In this document: positions 1 to 5,994 of the stretch, piece by piece
Position numbering within the stretch: the stretch's first letter is position 1
Layout of the letters: each line of letters starts with the position of its first letter
Source: Limnohabitans sp.
GTDB taxonomy: Bacteria; Pseudomonadota; Gammaproteobacteria; Burkholderiales; Burkholderiaceae_C
Length of the DNA: 5,994 nt
NCBI GenBank assembly: GCA_023260735.1
Contig: JALQUL010000043.1
Coordinates: 1-5,994 of the forward strand
Reading direction: 5' to 3'
Made by a program: the position numbers and the translations under genes
The notes under the pieces: model-generated
The model's database searches: none
What the model was told of the DNA's origin: nothing
What the model saw: the letters and a program-made list of their open reading frames with translations, nothing else

Positions 1-1
1 G

Positions 2-466
2 GGTTTGTCTTTAGGAACTTTGGTGGTCGAAGCGGCAGTTCAGTCGGGCTCTTTAATTACTGCACGAATGGCTCTAGAACAGGGTAAAGAAGTCTTTGCT
101 ATTCCAGGCTCGATTCACTCCCCTATGTCTAAGGGTTGTCATTTATTAATTAAGCAAGGTGCTAAATTAGTGGAAATCGCAGAAGATATAACCGAGGAGT
201 TTCAAGGTTTGTTTGCAGTTCCTCTCGGAACCAACGTACAAAAGGTTTTGTTTAATGAGTTGACCCAAAAGAGTCAAAAAGAATTAAGTCCAGCCCAAGA
301 AGATTTTTTAGAAAATATGGGTTTTGCGCCTATTAGCTTAGAAAATTTGCAAAATATAAGTGGTTTAGATATGGCCAATTTACAAATTAAGTTACTCGAC
401 TTGGAGTTAGCGGGTCAAATTGCAAGAATGCCGGGTGGGCGTTTTCAAAGAGTCTCTTCTTCCTAG
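2..466 (+). CDS. dprA: DprA/Smf DNA-processing protein, C-terminal part (5' end cut by window edge)
   Basis: DprA binds single-stranded DNA entering the cytoplasm during natural transformation and loads RecA onto it; the family is also conserved in bacteria not known to be competent. The visible 154 residues read through the left edge in frame from base 2 (GLSLGTLVVEAA...). A TTG at 5-7 is therefore an internal Leu codon and not a start. The first 60 or so residues are the end of the DprA Rossmann-like fold, with the family landmarks SGSLITAR, EVFAIPGSIHSP and GCHLLIKQGAKLVE. Roughly residues 75-154 match the C-terminal winged-helix domain of proteobacterial DprA, ending PGGRFQR. The stop is TAG at 464-466. 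The gene converges on the transporter operon. The N-terminal SAM-like region and most of the Rossmann fold lie outside the window. The family call is secure; that the organism is competent is not shown. Confidence 0.95.
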   Translation, partial: GLSLGTLVVEAAVQSGSLITARMALEQGKEVFAIPGSIHSPMSKGCHLLIKQGAKLVEIAEDITEEFQGLFAVPLGTNVQKVLFNELTQKSQKELSPAQEDFLENMGFAPISLENLQNISGLDMANLQIKLLDLELAGQIARMPGGRFQRVSSS

Positions 467-581
467 ATTGATAAATTCAATGAGCAGTGGCTGCTAAACC
501 AACCCAATTATTAAGGCTTATTTAACCTTACTGATGGCTTAGTTAAATGCCACTGTTCAAATTTGCACATACAAAATTTCC
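467..581. other. Convergent intergenic region with imperfect inverted repeat, possible weak terminator
   Basis: This is the gap between the 3' ends of dprA (+) and the livF-type gene (-). Bases 482-491 (GAGCAGTGGC) pair with 549-558 (GCCACTGTTC) over 10 positions, one of them a G-T wobble, enclosing a 57-base loop. Inside the loop, TAAGG 512-516 can pair with CCTTA 526-530. The motif GGCTTA-N-TTAA occurs twice as a direct repeat (515-525 and 536-546). Neither strand has a T-run directly after the outer stem, so this is not a textbook intrinsic terminator. It could still reduce read-through between the converging genes or stabilise 3' ends. No open reading frame of note is seen here. Confidence 0.4.
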
Positions 582-1322
582 TCAATAATGATCTTTTAAA
601 TCATTCAAGCTGCCATTAAAGCTAATTTGTCCTTTGTTTAACAAAATGGCTCTATCGGCAAGGTCTTGCGCAAAAAACATATTTTGTTCAGATAATAAAA
701 TACTCAGGCCTTGGGCTTTTAGTTGCAAAATCACTTTCGCCATTTGCTCGACAATAATGGGAGCCACTCCCTCCGATGGTTCATCTAGCATCATCATAAA
801 AGGGTTGCCCATAAGGCTGCGTGCCACCGATAACATCTTTTGTTCTCCGCCACTCATTTGACCCGCTAATCGATGGGGCATTTTGGCTAGGTTAGGAAAC
901 AAATCAAAAATTTGCTCGGTAGTCCAAGCAGGTGCTGCTTGGCCATTCGGCCAAAAACGAGCTGCTTGTTGGCCAACTTTTAAATTTTCTACTACTGTTA
1001 AATCGGTAAACAAACGCCTATCTTCAGGAACATAGGCCAGGCCAAGTTGGGCAATTTTATAAGGGGCTAAATATTCAATCGATTGACCCATGAGTTCAAT
1101 TTGTCCGGTACATTCTGGCAGTAATCCCATAATTGCTTTAAAGGTAGTTGATTTACCTGCGCCATTACGCCCCATTAAAGCAAGCACTTCTCCTTTGCGC
1201 AAATCAAAACTAAGCTGATGCAGGACCTGGGAGCCTAAATAGCCCGCATTTAGATTTTGCACTTTTAATATGTGAGTGTTAGTGAAAGGAGTAGAAATAG
1301 GAGAGACACTAGTTTGCAGCAT
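582..1322 (-). CDS. livF: LivF-type ABC transporter ATP-binding protein (branched-chain amino acid/HAAT family)
   Basis: This is one of the two cytoplasmic ATPases that drive a Liv/HAAT-type importer. It has 246 residues. Walker A is GRNGAGKST at 51-59, the ABC signature is MSGGEQ at 156-161, and Walker B is MMMLDEP with catalytic Glu181, followed by the D-loop region SEGVAP. The switch position reads SEQN (211-214), with Gln where most ABC ATPases have His; LivF proteins commonly read VEQN here, so this is a family trait. The short length without a LivG-type insert and the YVPEDRRLF segment (97-105) favour LivF over LivG. The protein has about 17 residues before the usual start of the domain (ILKVQNLNAGY). 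ATG 1322 is the only plausible start. It lies 6 bases after the livG stop, with no clear Shine-Dalgarno sequence, so translation is probably coupled. It is the last gene of the operon. The substrate is not determined by this subunit. Confidence 0.93.
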   Translation of the reverse strand: MLQTSVSPISTPFTNTHILKVQNLNAGYLGSQVLHQLSFDLRKGEVLALMGRNGAGKSTTFKAIMGLLPECTGQIELMGQSIEYLAPYKIAQLGLAYVPEDRRLFTDLTVVENLKVGQQAARFWPNGQAAPAWTTEQIFDLFPNLAKMPHRLAGQMSGGEQKMLSVARSLMGNPFMMMLDEPSEGVAPIIVEQMAKVILQLKAQGLSILLSEQNMFFAQDLADRAILLNKGQISFNGSLNDLKDHY

Positions 1323-1328
1323 AAAGAT

Positions 1329-2111
1329 TTACGAATGTTGTTGGAGTTGTTGCGTCATTTTTTTGCCAAAATAAACTTCTTGTACTAACTGATGATTTTG
1401 AATATAGGAAGGGCTGCCACTGGCTATGACTTGCCCTCTAGCTAAGACGATAATTTTGTCAGCAAAATCAAACACTACATCCATGCTGTGCTCGGTAAAC
1501 AAAACTCCTATGTTTTGTTCATGGGCGAGTTGCTTGGTTAATTGCATGAGGGCTTGCCTTTCTGTGCTGGGCATACCGGCAGTGGGTTCGTCCATTAACA
1601 ACAAACAAGGCTGGTGTGCCAAAGCAATGGCGAGTTCTAGCCTTTTATTATCTCCGTAAGACAATTCTTGGCAGGGTGTTTGAGCGTAGGCTGCAAGCCC
1701 TACTTGCGCTAATAAATCAAGTGCCTTTTGATGATGCAATGGTCTAGCAGAGCGCCAGAATTGTAACCACTGCTTATGATGAGACATTAGTGCGATTTGT
1801 ACGTTTTCGAGCAGGGTAAAAGAATAAAAAGTGGCTGGAATTTGAAAAGTTCTGCCTAGCCCAAAACGCCATAAGGCTTGAGGGCTAGCGCCTAAAATAT
1901 TATGTGTTTTTTGATTTTTATCTTGTAGAAAAAGTGCACCAGAAGACGCTTTGAGTTGGCCACCAATTAAATTAAACAAACTTGATTTCCCTGCGCCGTT
2001 TGGGCCAATGAACGCTAACATTTCGCCTGCGTTTAATTCAAAGCTCACCTGATTGACAGCATGATTACCGCCAAACGAGACGTTTAAATTCTGGGCTTTT
2101 AATAAACTCAT
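1329..2111 (-). CDS. livG: LivG-type ABC transporter ATP-binding protein (branched-chain amino acid/HAAT family)
   Basis: This is the second cytoplasmic ATPase of the importer, 260 residues long. Walker A is GPNGAGKSS at 36-44, the Q-loop is RTFQ ending at Gln90, and the signature is LSYGDNKRLEL at 150-160. Walker B is CLLLMDEP at 169-176 with Glu175, followed by TAGM. The switch His is His208 in TEHSM. The LxYGxxxRLE form of the signature, in place of LSGGQ, and the EH(D/S)M switch are typical of LivG, as is the segment between Walker A and the signature (GRTFQ, then LLENVQIAL). The C-terminal tail after 245 is polar and Gln-rich (KKMTQQLQQHS). The start at ATG 2111 fits the family start (LLKAQNLNVSFGG). 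Upstream is AT-rich with no evident Shine-Dalgarno. It lies 67 bases after the fused permease gene and 6 bases before the livF start. Confidence 0.93.
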   Translation of the reverse strand: MSLLKAQNLNVSFGGNHAVNQVSFELNAGEMLAFIGPNGAGKSSLFNLIGGQLKASSGALFLQDKNQKTHNILGASPQALWRFGLGRTFQIPATFYSFTLLENVQIALMSHHKQWLQFWRSARPLHHQKALDLLAQVGLAAYAQTPCQELSYGDNKRLELAIALAHQPCLLLMDEPTAGMPSTERQALMQLTKQLAHEQNIGVLFTEHSMDVVFDFADKIIVLARGQVIASGSPSYIQNHQLVQEVYFGKKMTQQLQQHS

Positions 2112-2178
2112 AAATGGTGTTTGTATTTTAAAAAATTAAAAATAATAATAGAACTAGATCAAAAGCCTGCGGATTGAC

Positions 2179-4080
2179 CTAGTTATGTCTTTTAACCAGA
2201 ATAGGCTTTAATTTTTCCCACCACAGTTGCAAACCACCCGCAATTCCCATTGGAAAAACCAAAACCAAGATTAACATAATAGAGCCTAATAAAGCCCTCC
2301 AATAGGCGGTATTACGAATAACCCAGTCTTGTAGCCATGTATAAGTAATTGCACCCACCCAAGGGCCTAATAAATTTTGTACGCCACCTAATAAGACCAT
2401 GACTAATCCATCAATGGAGCGATGCACCCCTAAACTGTCGGGTGAAATACTACCCTTTGAAAAAGCAAATAAAGCACCCGCCAAACCCGCAAACCCGCCT
2501 GCAATTGCAAAGGCCAAGATTTGTAAAATTGGACTTGGAATTCCAATAGCACTGGCTCGTTGAAGCGAGTCTCGACTGGCCTTAAGGGCAAAACCCATAG
2601 GCGATAGTGCAATGGTTCTTAAACACCATAATGAAACCACAACCAAAACTAAACATAAATAATAAAATCCATTATTCAAAGTGGTCCATTGGGCCGGCCA
2701 AACACCCGTGAGTCCATTGCTACCGCCAGTGACCTCATCCCACTGGAAAACCAATGACCACAAAATTTGCGCAAAGGCTAGCGTTAGCATTGCCAAATAC
2801 ACCCCACTTAGTCGAATAGAAAACCAAGCCACTGCAGCTGCTAATACAGCCGCCACCAATGGACTTAAGAATAAACTGGCCTCCATGCTAAAGTGGTATC
2901 GGGTGAGCAATAAAGCGGCCATATAAGCGCCACAACCAAAAAATGCAGAATGCCCAAAAGAGTTCATTCCGGACGGACCCATTAATAAAAATAAACTGCT
3001 GGCAAACAAGGTAGCGGTTAATAAATCAATGGCCAGAACTAAGTTGTAGGGAGAGTCTGTGCTCAGCGGTGGTAGAAAAATTAAAACTAAAACCAATATC
3101 ATTACTACCGCGCGGTTAGTCGTACTAAATGATCGATAGGGTCGCTCTTGTGGATTAGAGTTACGACTGAGGGAAAGTGGCTTTCCGAATAAGCCCCATG
3201 GCCTTAATATTAAAACAAAAGCCATCACTAAAAATTCAAGTACTAGGCTTAATTTAGGCAACGCAAAGCTAATGCCAAAAATTTCAATATTACCCATTGC
3301 AATACAAAAAGCTTTTAATAGAGCGATTAGTAAGGCGGCAACAAATGCACCTGAAATAGAGCCCATGCCACCAACTACCACCACGACAAAGGCCTCGCCA
3401 ATTACCACCATGTCTAAGCCCAAATTAGCGGGTTCTCGAGGTAATTGTAAGGCGCCACCTAGTCCTGCTAAGGCAGCACCTAAGGCAAAAACGGAGGTAA
3501 ACAAACCCACCTGATTAACACCCAATGCTCCTAATATTTCACGGTCTTGGGTGGCAGCCCGCACCAGCATACCCCAGCGAGTTTTATTGAGTAACCACCA
3601 CAAAACCAATAAGATCAAAGGTCCAATAAGGATTAAGAAAAAATCATAACTAGGCAGACGTTGTTCATTCCAAACCACTGCTTGGCTTAAACCGTAAGCT
3701 CTAGGACCTAATAAATCTTCTGGCCCCCAATACCAAAGCGCGACATCTTTTAAAACAAGGGCAATTGCAAAAGTGGCCAAGAGTTGAAATAATTCAGGTG
3801 CTGCATAGACTCTACGTAAGATGGAAAGTTCTAATAAAGCGCCAATTATTCCAATCGCGACAGTCGCTAGCAAAATAGAGAACCAAAAGCCCCATCCAGA
3901 ACCTAAATACTCGGTTAAGGAATAGGCTAAATAAAGGCCCAACATATAAAAGGAACCGTGTGCAAAGTTCACCACACGTGTGACACCAAAAATAAGAGAG
4001 AGGCCAGCTCCCACTAAAAATAGTGATGAGGCGCTTGCTAAGCCACCTAATAAATGGCCGATGAATCCAGTGAAATTCAT
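2179..4080 (-). CDS. Fused LivH-LivM permease of a branched-chain amino acid/HAAT-family ABC importer
   Basis: This is the inner-membrane translocation subunit of the importer. The 633 residues cover two permeases that are usually separate. Residues 1 to about 300 are LivH-like, with NFAHGSFYMLGLY (38-50), the cytoplasmic coupling loop WGMLVRAATQDREILGALGVN (169-189, about 21 residues) and the LivH-type end LRPWGLFGK (292-300). A polar linker follows at about 301-322 (PLSLSRNSNPQERPYRS). Residues about 323-633 are LivM-like, with GMNSFGHSAFFGCGAY (371-386), TGGSNGLTG (451-459) and a second coupling loop MGFALKASRD...IGIP (495-515). Both halves are full length and rich in hydrophobic segments, and there is one uninterrupted frame, so this is a true fusion and not a truncated gene. 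The fusion fixes a 1:1 LivH:LivM ratio. The start ATG 4080 gives the normal N-terminal distance to SLIFGVTRVVNFAHG but lacks a Shine-Dalgarno. I recall similar fusions in Burkholderiales, not verified here. Confidence 0.93.
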   Translation of the reverse strand: MNFTGFIGHLLGGLASASSLFLVGAGLSLIFGVTRVVNFAHGSFYMLGLYLAYSLTEYLGSGWGFWFSILLATVAIGIIGALLELSILRRVYAAPELFQLLATFAIALVLKDVALWYWGPEDLLGPRAYGLSQAVVWNEQRLPSYDFFLILIGPLILLVLWWLLNKTRWGMLVRAATQDREILGALGVNQVGLFTSVFALGAALAGLGGALQLPREPANLGLDMVVIGEAFVVVVVGGMGSISGAFVAALLIALLKAFCIAMGNIEIFGISFALPKLSLVLEFLVMAFVLILRPWGLFGKPLSLSRNSNPQERPYRSFSTTNRAVVMILVLVLIFLPPLSTDSPYNLVLAIDLLTATLFASSLFLLMGPSGMNSFGHSAFFGCGAYMAALLLTRYHFSMEASLFLSPLVAAVLAAAVAWFSIRLSGVYLAMLTLAFAQILWSLVFQWDEVTGGSNGLTGVWPAQWTTLNNGFYYLCLVLVVVSLWCLRTIALSPMGFALKASRDSLQRASAIGIPSPILQILAFAIAGGFAGLAGALFAFSKGSISPDSLGVHRSIDGLVMVLLGGVQNLLGPWVGAITYTWLQDWVIRNTAYWRALLGSIMLILVLVFPMGIAGGLQLWWEKLKPILVKRHN

Positions 4081-4160
4081 AAAAAGTGTGGTGGGCTATA
4101 GTTAAACTTTTACAATTGGGTGAGGGGTCAACGTCATTAAAAATAATGCTGTTGTAGTCA

Positions 4161-4190
4161 AAAAAAAGCCGCTTTCTCAAAGCGGCTTTT
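4161..4190 (-). terminator. Strong intrinsic terminator between the binding-protein gene and the permease gene
   Basis: Bases 4164-4175 and 4179-4190 form a perfect 12-bp stem with a GCCGC core and a 3-base loop (4176-4178). On the - strand the transcript reads the stem and then seven U residues (complement of 4161-4167), the classic Rho-independent form. On the + strand only four U residues follow before AAAA, so it is oriented to stop transcripts from the binding-protein gene. It lies 53 bases after that gene's stop codon and 80 bases before the permease start. It would let the periplasmic protein be made in excess over the membrane complex through partial read-through. Confidence 0.9.
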
Positions 4191-4242
4191 AAAAGTGTCA
4201 TTTAGGGGGTAAAGGCCTAAATGGAATGGAAAGCAACTTCAG

Positions 4243-5448
4243 TTAATTGAGTTTACGAAGTGTTTTCACCACAGCATCAGGTGGTAAAACAGAAGCACCA
4301 TCTATATATCGATAATCGGTCATAGTACCTTTACCACCCTGATTCATCGTTTTGCCTAAATAAGCACCCATTGTCGATTGATGATCTATTTTACGATAAC
4401 TTATTTTGCCAAAAGGTGATGTCACTACTAAGCCCTCAAATGCAGAAATTAAAGCCGGAGTTTGAGCTGATTTGGCTTTTTTCATGCCTTCCGCTAATGA
4501 AATAATGGTGGTGTAACCAATCACCGATCCTAATCGAGGATAGTCTTGGAATTTTTCTCGGTAGGCCAAGAAAAATGCTTTGTGTTCTGGCGTTTGAATG
4601 CCGTACCATGGGTAACCCGTCACAATCCAGCCATTAGGGCTTTCATCTTTTAAGGGGTCAAGGTATTCTGGTTCCCCTGTTAACAAACTGACCACTTGAC
4701 GGCCTTGGAACAAACCACGGGTATTGCCTTCTCTCACAAATTTAGATAAATCTGCACCAAATAAGACATTAAAAATAGCATCGGGTTTGGAGTCAGCCAA
4801 TGCTTGAACCACAGCAGCAGAATCTACTCGTCCTAAAACAGTGGCTTGTTCGGCTACAAACTCTACATCGGGTTGAGCCGCTTTCATCAGTTGTTTAAAA
4901 GTAGCGGCTGCCGATTGACCATATTCATAGTTAGGATACACAATGGCCCAGCGTTTTTTCTTGAGCTTGACCGCCTCTGGCACTAGCATGGAAGTTTGCA
5001 TATAGGTAGAGGTACGCAAACGAAACGTGTATTCATTGCCATTTTGCCAAACTATTTTGTCGGTTAATGGCTCGCTAGCTAAGAAAAACACCTTTTTTTG
5101 TTTGGCAAAATCAGCTACCGCCAAGCCAATATGAGATAAAAAAGTACCTGCTAAAACATCTACTTTTTCGCGAACTAATAACTCTTCAGCCGCTCTTACT
5201 GCATCACCCGGGGTGGCGTTGTCATCACGAATAATAAGCTCTAATTTTTGTCCGTTAACACCACCTTTAGCATTGATTTGGTCAATGGCCAATTCCATGC
5301 CTTTTTTATAGGGTTCTAAAAAAGCCGGCTGTGCTTTATAAGAGTTAATTTCGCCAATTTTAATGGTGTTGGGAGCAGAAATCGTTAAAGATGAATAGGT
5401 GATTAATGCACTCATTCCCAACAAACGAACCCATAACGCTAATTTCAT
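4243..5448 (-). CDS. Periplasmic substrate-binding protein of a Liv/HAAT-family ABC importer
   Basis: This captures the ligand in the periplasm and delivers it to the fused permease. It has 401 residues. A Sec signal peptide is seen at about 1-25 (MKLALWVRLL, hydrophobic core, then SLTISA before PNTIKIG), and the likely cleavage is after Ala25. The rest is a Periplasmic_binding_6 / type I periplasmic fold: TIKIGEINSYKAQ at 28-40, INAKGGVNG at 58-66, the first-lobe ligand region AGTFLSHIGLAVADF at 100-114, ASEPLTDK at 124-131, and YPNYEYGQS at 171-179. The protein has no cysteine at all, so it is neither a lipoprotein nor disulfide-stabilised as E. coli LivJ/LivK are. I recall close relatives in Burkholderiales annotated only as ABC transporter substrate-binding protein. 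The ligand could be branched-chain or other amino acids, amides or carboxylates; UrtA (urea) seems less likely. It is first in the operon and followed by a terminator. Confidence 0.9.
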   Translation of the reverse strand: MKLALWVRLLGMSALITYSSLTISAPNTIKIGEINSYKAQPAFLEPYKKGMELAIDQINAKGGVNGQKLELIIRDDNATPGDAVRAAEELLVREKVDVLAGTFLSHIGLAVADFAKQKKVFFLASEPLTDKIVWQNGNEYTFRLRTSTYMQTSMLVPEAVKLKKKRWAIVYPNYEYGQSAAATFKQLMKAAQPDVEFVAEQATVLGRVDSAAVVQALADSKPDAIFNVLFGADLSKFVREGNTRGLFQGRQVVSLLTGEPEYLDPLKDESPNGWIVTGYPWYGIQTPEHKAFFLAYREKFQDYPRLGSVIGYTTIISLAEGMKKAKSAQTPALISAFEGLVVTSPFGKISYRKIDHQSTMGAYLGKTMNQGGKGTMTDYRYIDGASVLPPDAVVKTLRKLN

Positions 5449-5456
5449 TACAAAAA

Positions 5457-5461
5457 CCTTT
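5457..5461 (-). promoter_or_regulatory. Shine-Dalgarno of the binding-protein gene
   Basis: On the - strand the bases read AAAGG, 8 bases upstream of the ATG at 5448-5446. This supports the chosen start and shows that native upstream sequence extends at least to about 5461. No promoter for the operon is visible, because the DNA beyond about 5470 codes for NusA. The next three genes of the operon lack a comparable site. Confidence 0.6.
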
Positions 5462-5476
5462 GGTGTAAAAACAAAA
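5462..5476. other. Junction between two unrelated DNAs (probable chimera breakpoint)
   Basis: To the left, the binding-protein gene keeps a normal start and Shine-Dalgarno (to 5461). To the right, NusA homology is continuous from about 5471. Between them lies an A-rich stretch (TGTAAAAACAAAA) that could belong to either side and could supply microhomology. There is no insertion-sequence end, inverted repeat or tRNA at the join. The exact base cannot be fixed from sequence alone. Confidence 0.75.
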
Positions 5477-5994
5477 TTTTTAGAAAGTCTTTTAACAATG
5501 GAAGTACCAGAACTAAAAGATCAAAAAATCATTATAGAAACAAGTGCAAGAATACCAGGAACTAGAGCTAAAATAGCACTTACTACACTTGATCCACAAA
5601 TTGACCCAATTGGTGCTGTTGTTGGAGTTAAAGGTGTTAGAATTGCATCTGTTTCTGCTCAATTAAGTGGAGAGAATATTGACTGTGTTGAATACTCTAC
5701 AATTCCTGAAATGTTTGTATCAAGAGCATTATCTCCTGCAATTATTACATCTGTAAAAATTGAAAAGCATCCTGAAAATGGTGAAAAAGGTAAAGCAATT
5801 GTTACAATTCCAAGTGATCAAAAATCAAAAGCAATTGGAAAAGCTGGATTAAATATTAGACTAGCATCTATGCTAACAAAATATGATATTGAGCTAGTTG
5901 AAGTTAACGGTGCAGGAAATCCTATTACGGCTGGAACTACAACAGAAAACAACACTCAAAATGAGGAAAAAACAACTGACACTTCTTCTTTAGA
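5471..5994 (+). CDS. nusA: NusA transcription factor, KH1-KH2 and C-terminal tail (both ends incomplete; joined to unrelated DNA)
   Basis: NusA binds RNA polymerase and nascent RNA and controls pausing, termination and antitermination. The frame is open for 174 codons to the right edge without a stop. It starts within TKFLESLLTMEVPEL, which aligns with the segment just after the S1 domain of NusA. KH1 follows, with DPIGAVVGVKGVRI (fragment residues 45-58), the SGENID segment and PEMFVSRALSPA. KH2 has the motif IGKAGLNIRLAS (122-133). The acidic, Thr/Asn-rich tail (about 147-174) probably ends shortly beyond the window. The N-terminal polymerase-binding domain and S1 domain are absent. In the same frame, upstream DNA (stop TAG at 5396-5398, then antisense of the transporter gene) has no NusA similarity. 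ATG 5498 is an internal Met, not a start. All five Arg codons are AGA, whereas the transporter genes mostly use CGN. The best guess for the source is Campylobacterota. The family call is firm; the taxon is from memory. Confidence 0.9.

Noticed and set aside
5..7. TTG as the start codon of the dprA reading frame
   Set aside because: The frame is open to the window edge and the residues before it (GL) continue the conserved DprA motif, so this is an internal Leu codon.
634..861. Open frames on the + strand opposite the ATPase and permease genes (also 1426-1659, 2681-2926, 3272-3514) and a - strand frame at 2430-2612
   Set aside because: All lie wholly inside firmly identified genes in other frames and show no family motifs or ribosome binding sites.
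2126..2146. A/T-only inverted repeat between the permease and livG as a terminator
   Set aside because: The stem contains no G-C pairs and would be too weak to terminate transcription.
4097..4131. Sigma-70 promoter for the permease gene (TTGACC with TAACTATA on the - strand)
   Set aside because: The -35-like box is good, but the -10-like box is 20 or more bases away instead of about 17; not supportable as a feature.
3812..4201. Open frame of 129 codons on the - strand across the permease start and terminator
   Set aside because: It overlaps the N-terminal part of the permease in another frame, runs through the terminator hairpin, and its translation has no recognisable domain; it is a shadow.
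4201..4221. Small inverted repeat TTTAGG/CCTAAA just after the binding-protein stop codon
   Set aside because: Only 6 bp with a 9-base loop and no T-run; it is likely chance beside the much stronger hairpin at 4164-4190.
4243..5448. Assignment of the system as the urea transporter UrtABCDE
   Set aside because: The binding protein does not read like UrtA, the permeases are fused, and no urease or nitrogen-control genes are visible; the general Liv/HAAT family call is safer.
5498..5500. ATG as the start of a short KH-domain protein
   Set aside because: NusA homology continues upstream of it (TKFLESLLT), it has no Shine-Dalgarno, and it sits where NusA has an internal residue.

Overview
The window holds two pieces of DNA that do not seem to belong together. 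Positions 1 to about 5470 are of moderate GC and carry proteobacterial genes. The DprA and ABC-transporter proteins look most like those of Betaproteobacteria (Burkholderiales type), an assignment made from remembered family sequences without any search. From about 5471 to the end, the + strand encodes the middle and C-terminal part of the transcription factor NusA. This part is AT-richer, uses codons differently, and looks most like NusA of Campylobacterota (Arcobacter/Sulfurimonas type).

Layout. The left edge cuts into the C-terminal part of dprA on the + strand (to 466). A 115-base convergent intergenic gap follows. Then comes a complete ABC importer of the branched-chain amino acid (Liv/HAAT) family on the - strand. 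In transcription order it runs: periplasmic binding protein (5448-4243), a strong intrinsic terminator (4161-4190), a fused LivH-LivM permease in one 633-residue chain (4080-2179), the LivG-type ATPase (2111-1329) and the LivF-type ATPase (1322-582). The nusA fragment occupies the right end.

How the genes work together. The binding protein captures its ligand in the periplasm and delivers it to the inner-membrane permease. Both permease halves are one polypeptide here. The LivG and LivF ATPases power import. The terminator between the binding-protein gene and the permease gene would give much more binding protein than membrane complex, either by partial read-through or by a separate promoter. 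Ligand specificity cannot be fixed from sequence; branched-chain or other amino acids, amides or small carboxylates are all possible.

The transporter is a known family, and I see no clearly undescribed system. The most notable item is the junction near 5462-5476. NusA homology begins abruptly inside the protein, only about 20 bases upstream of the binding-protein start codon. The simplest explanation is a chimeric assembly or chimeric read, not biology. No tRNA, rRNA, CRISPR array or insertion sequence was seen.
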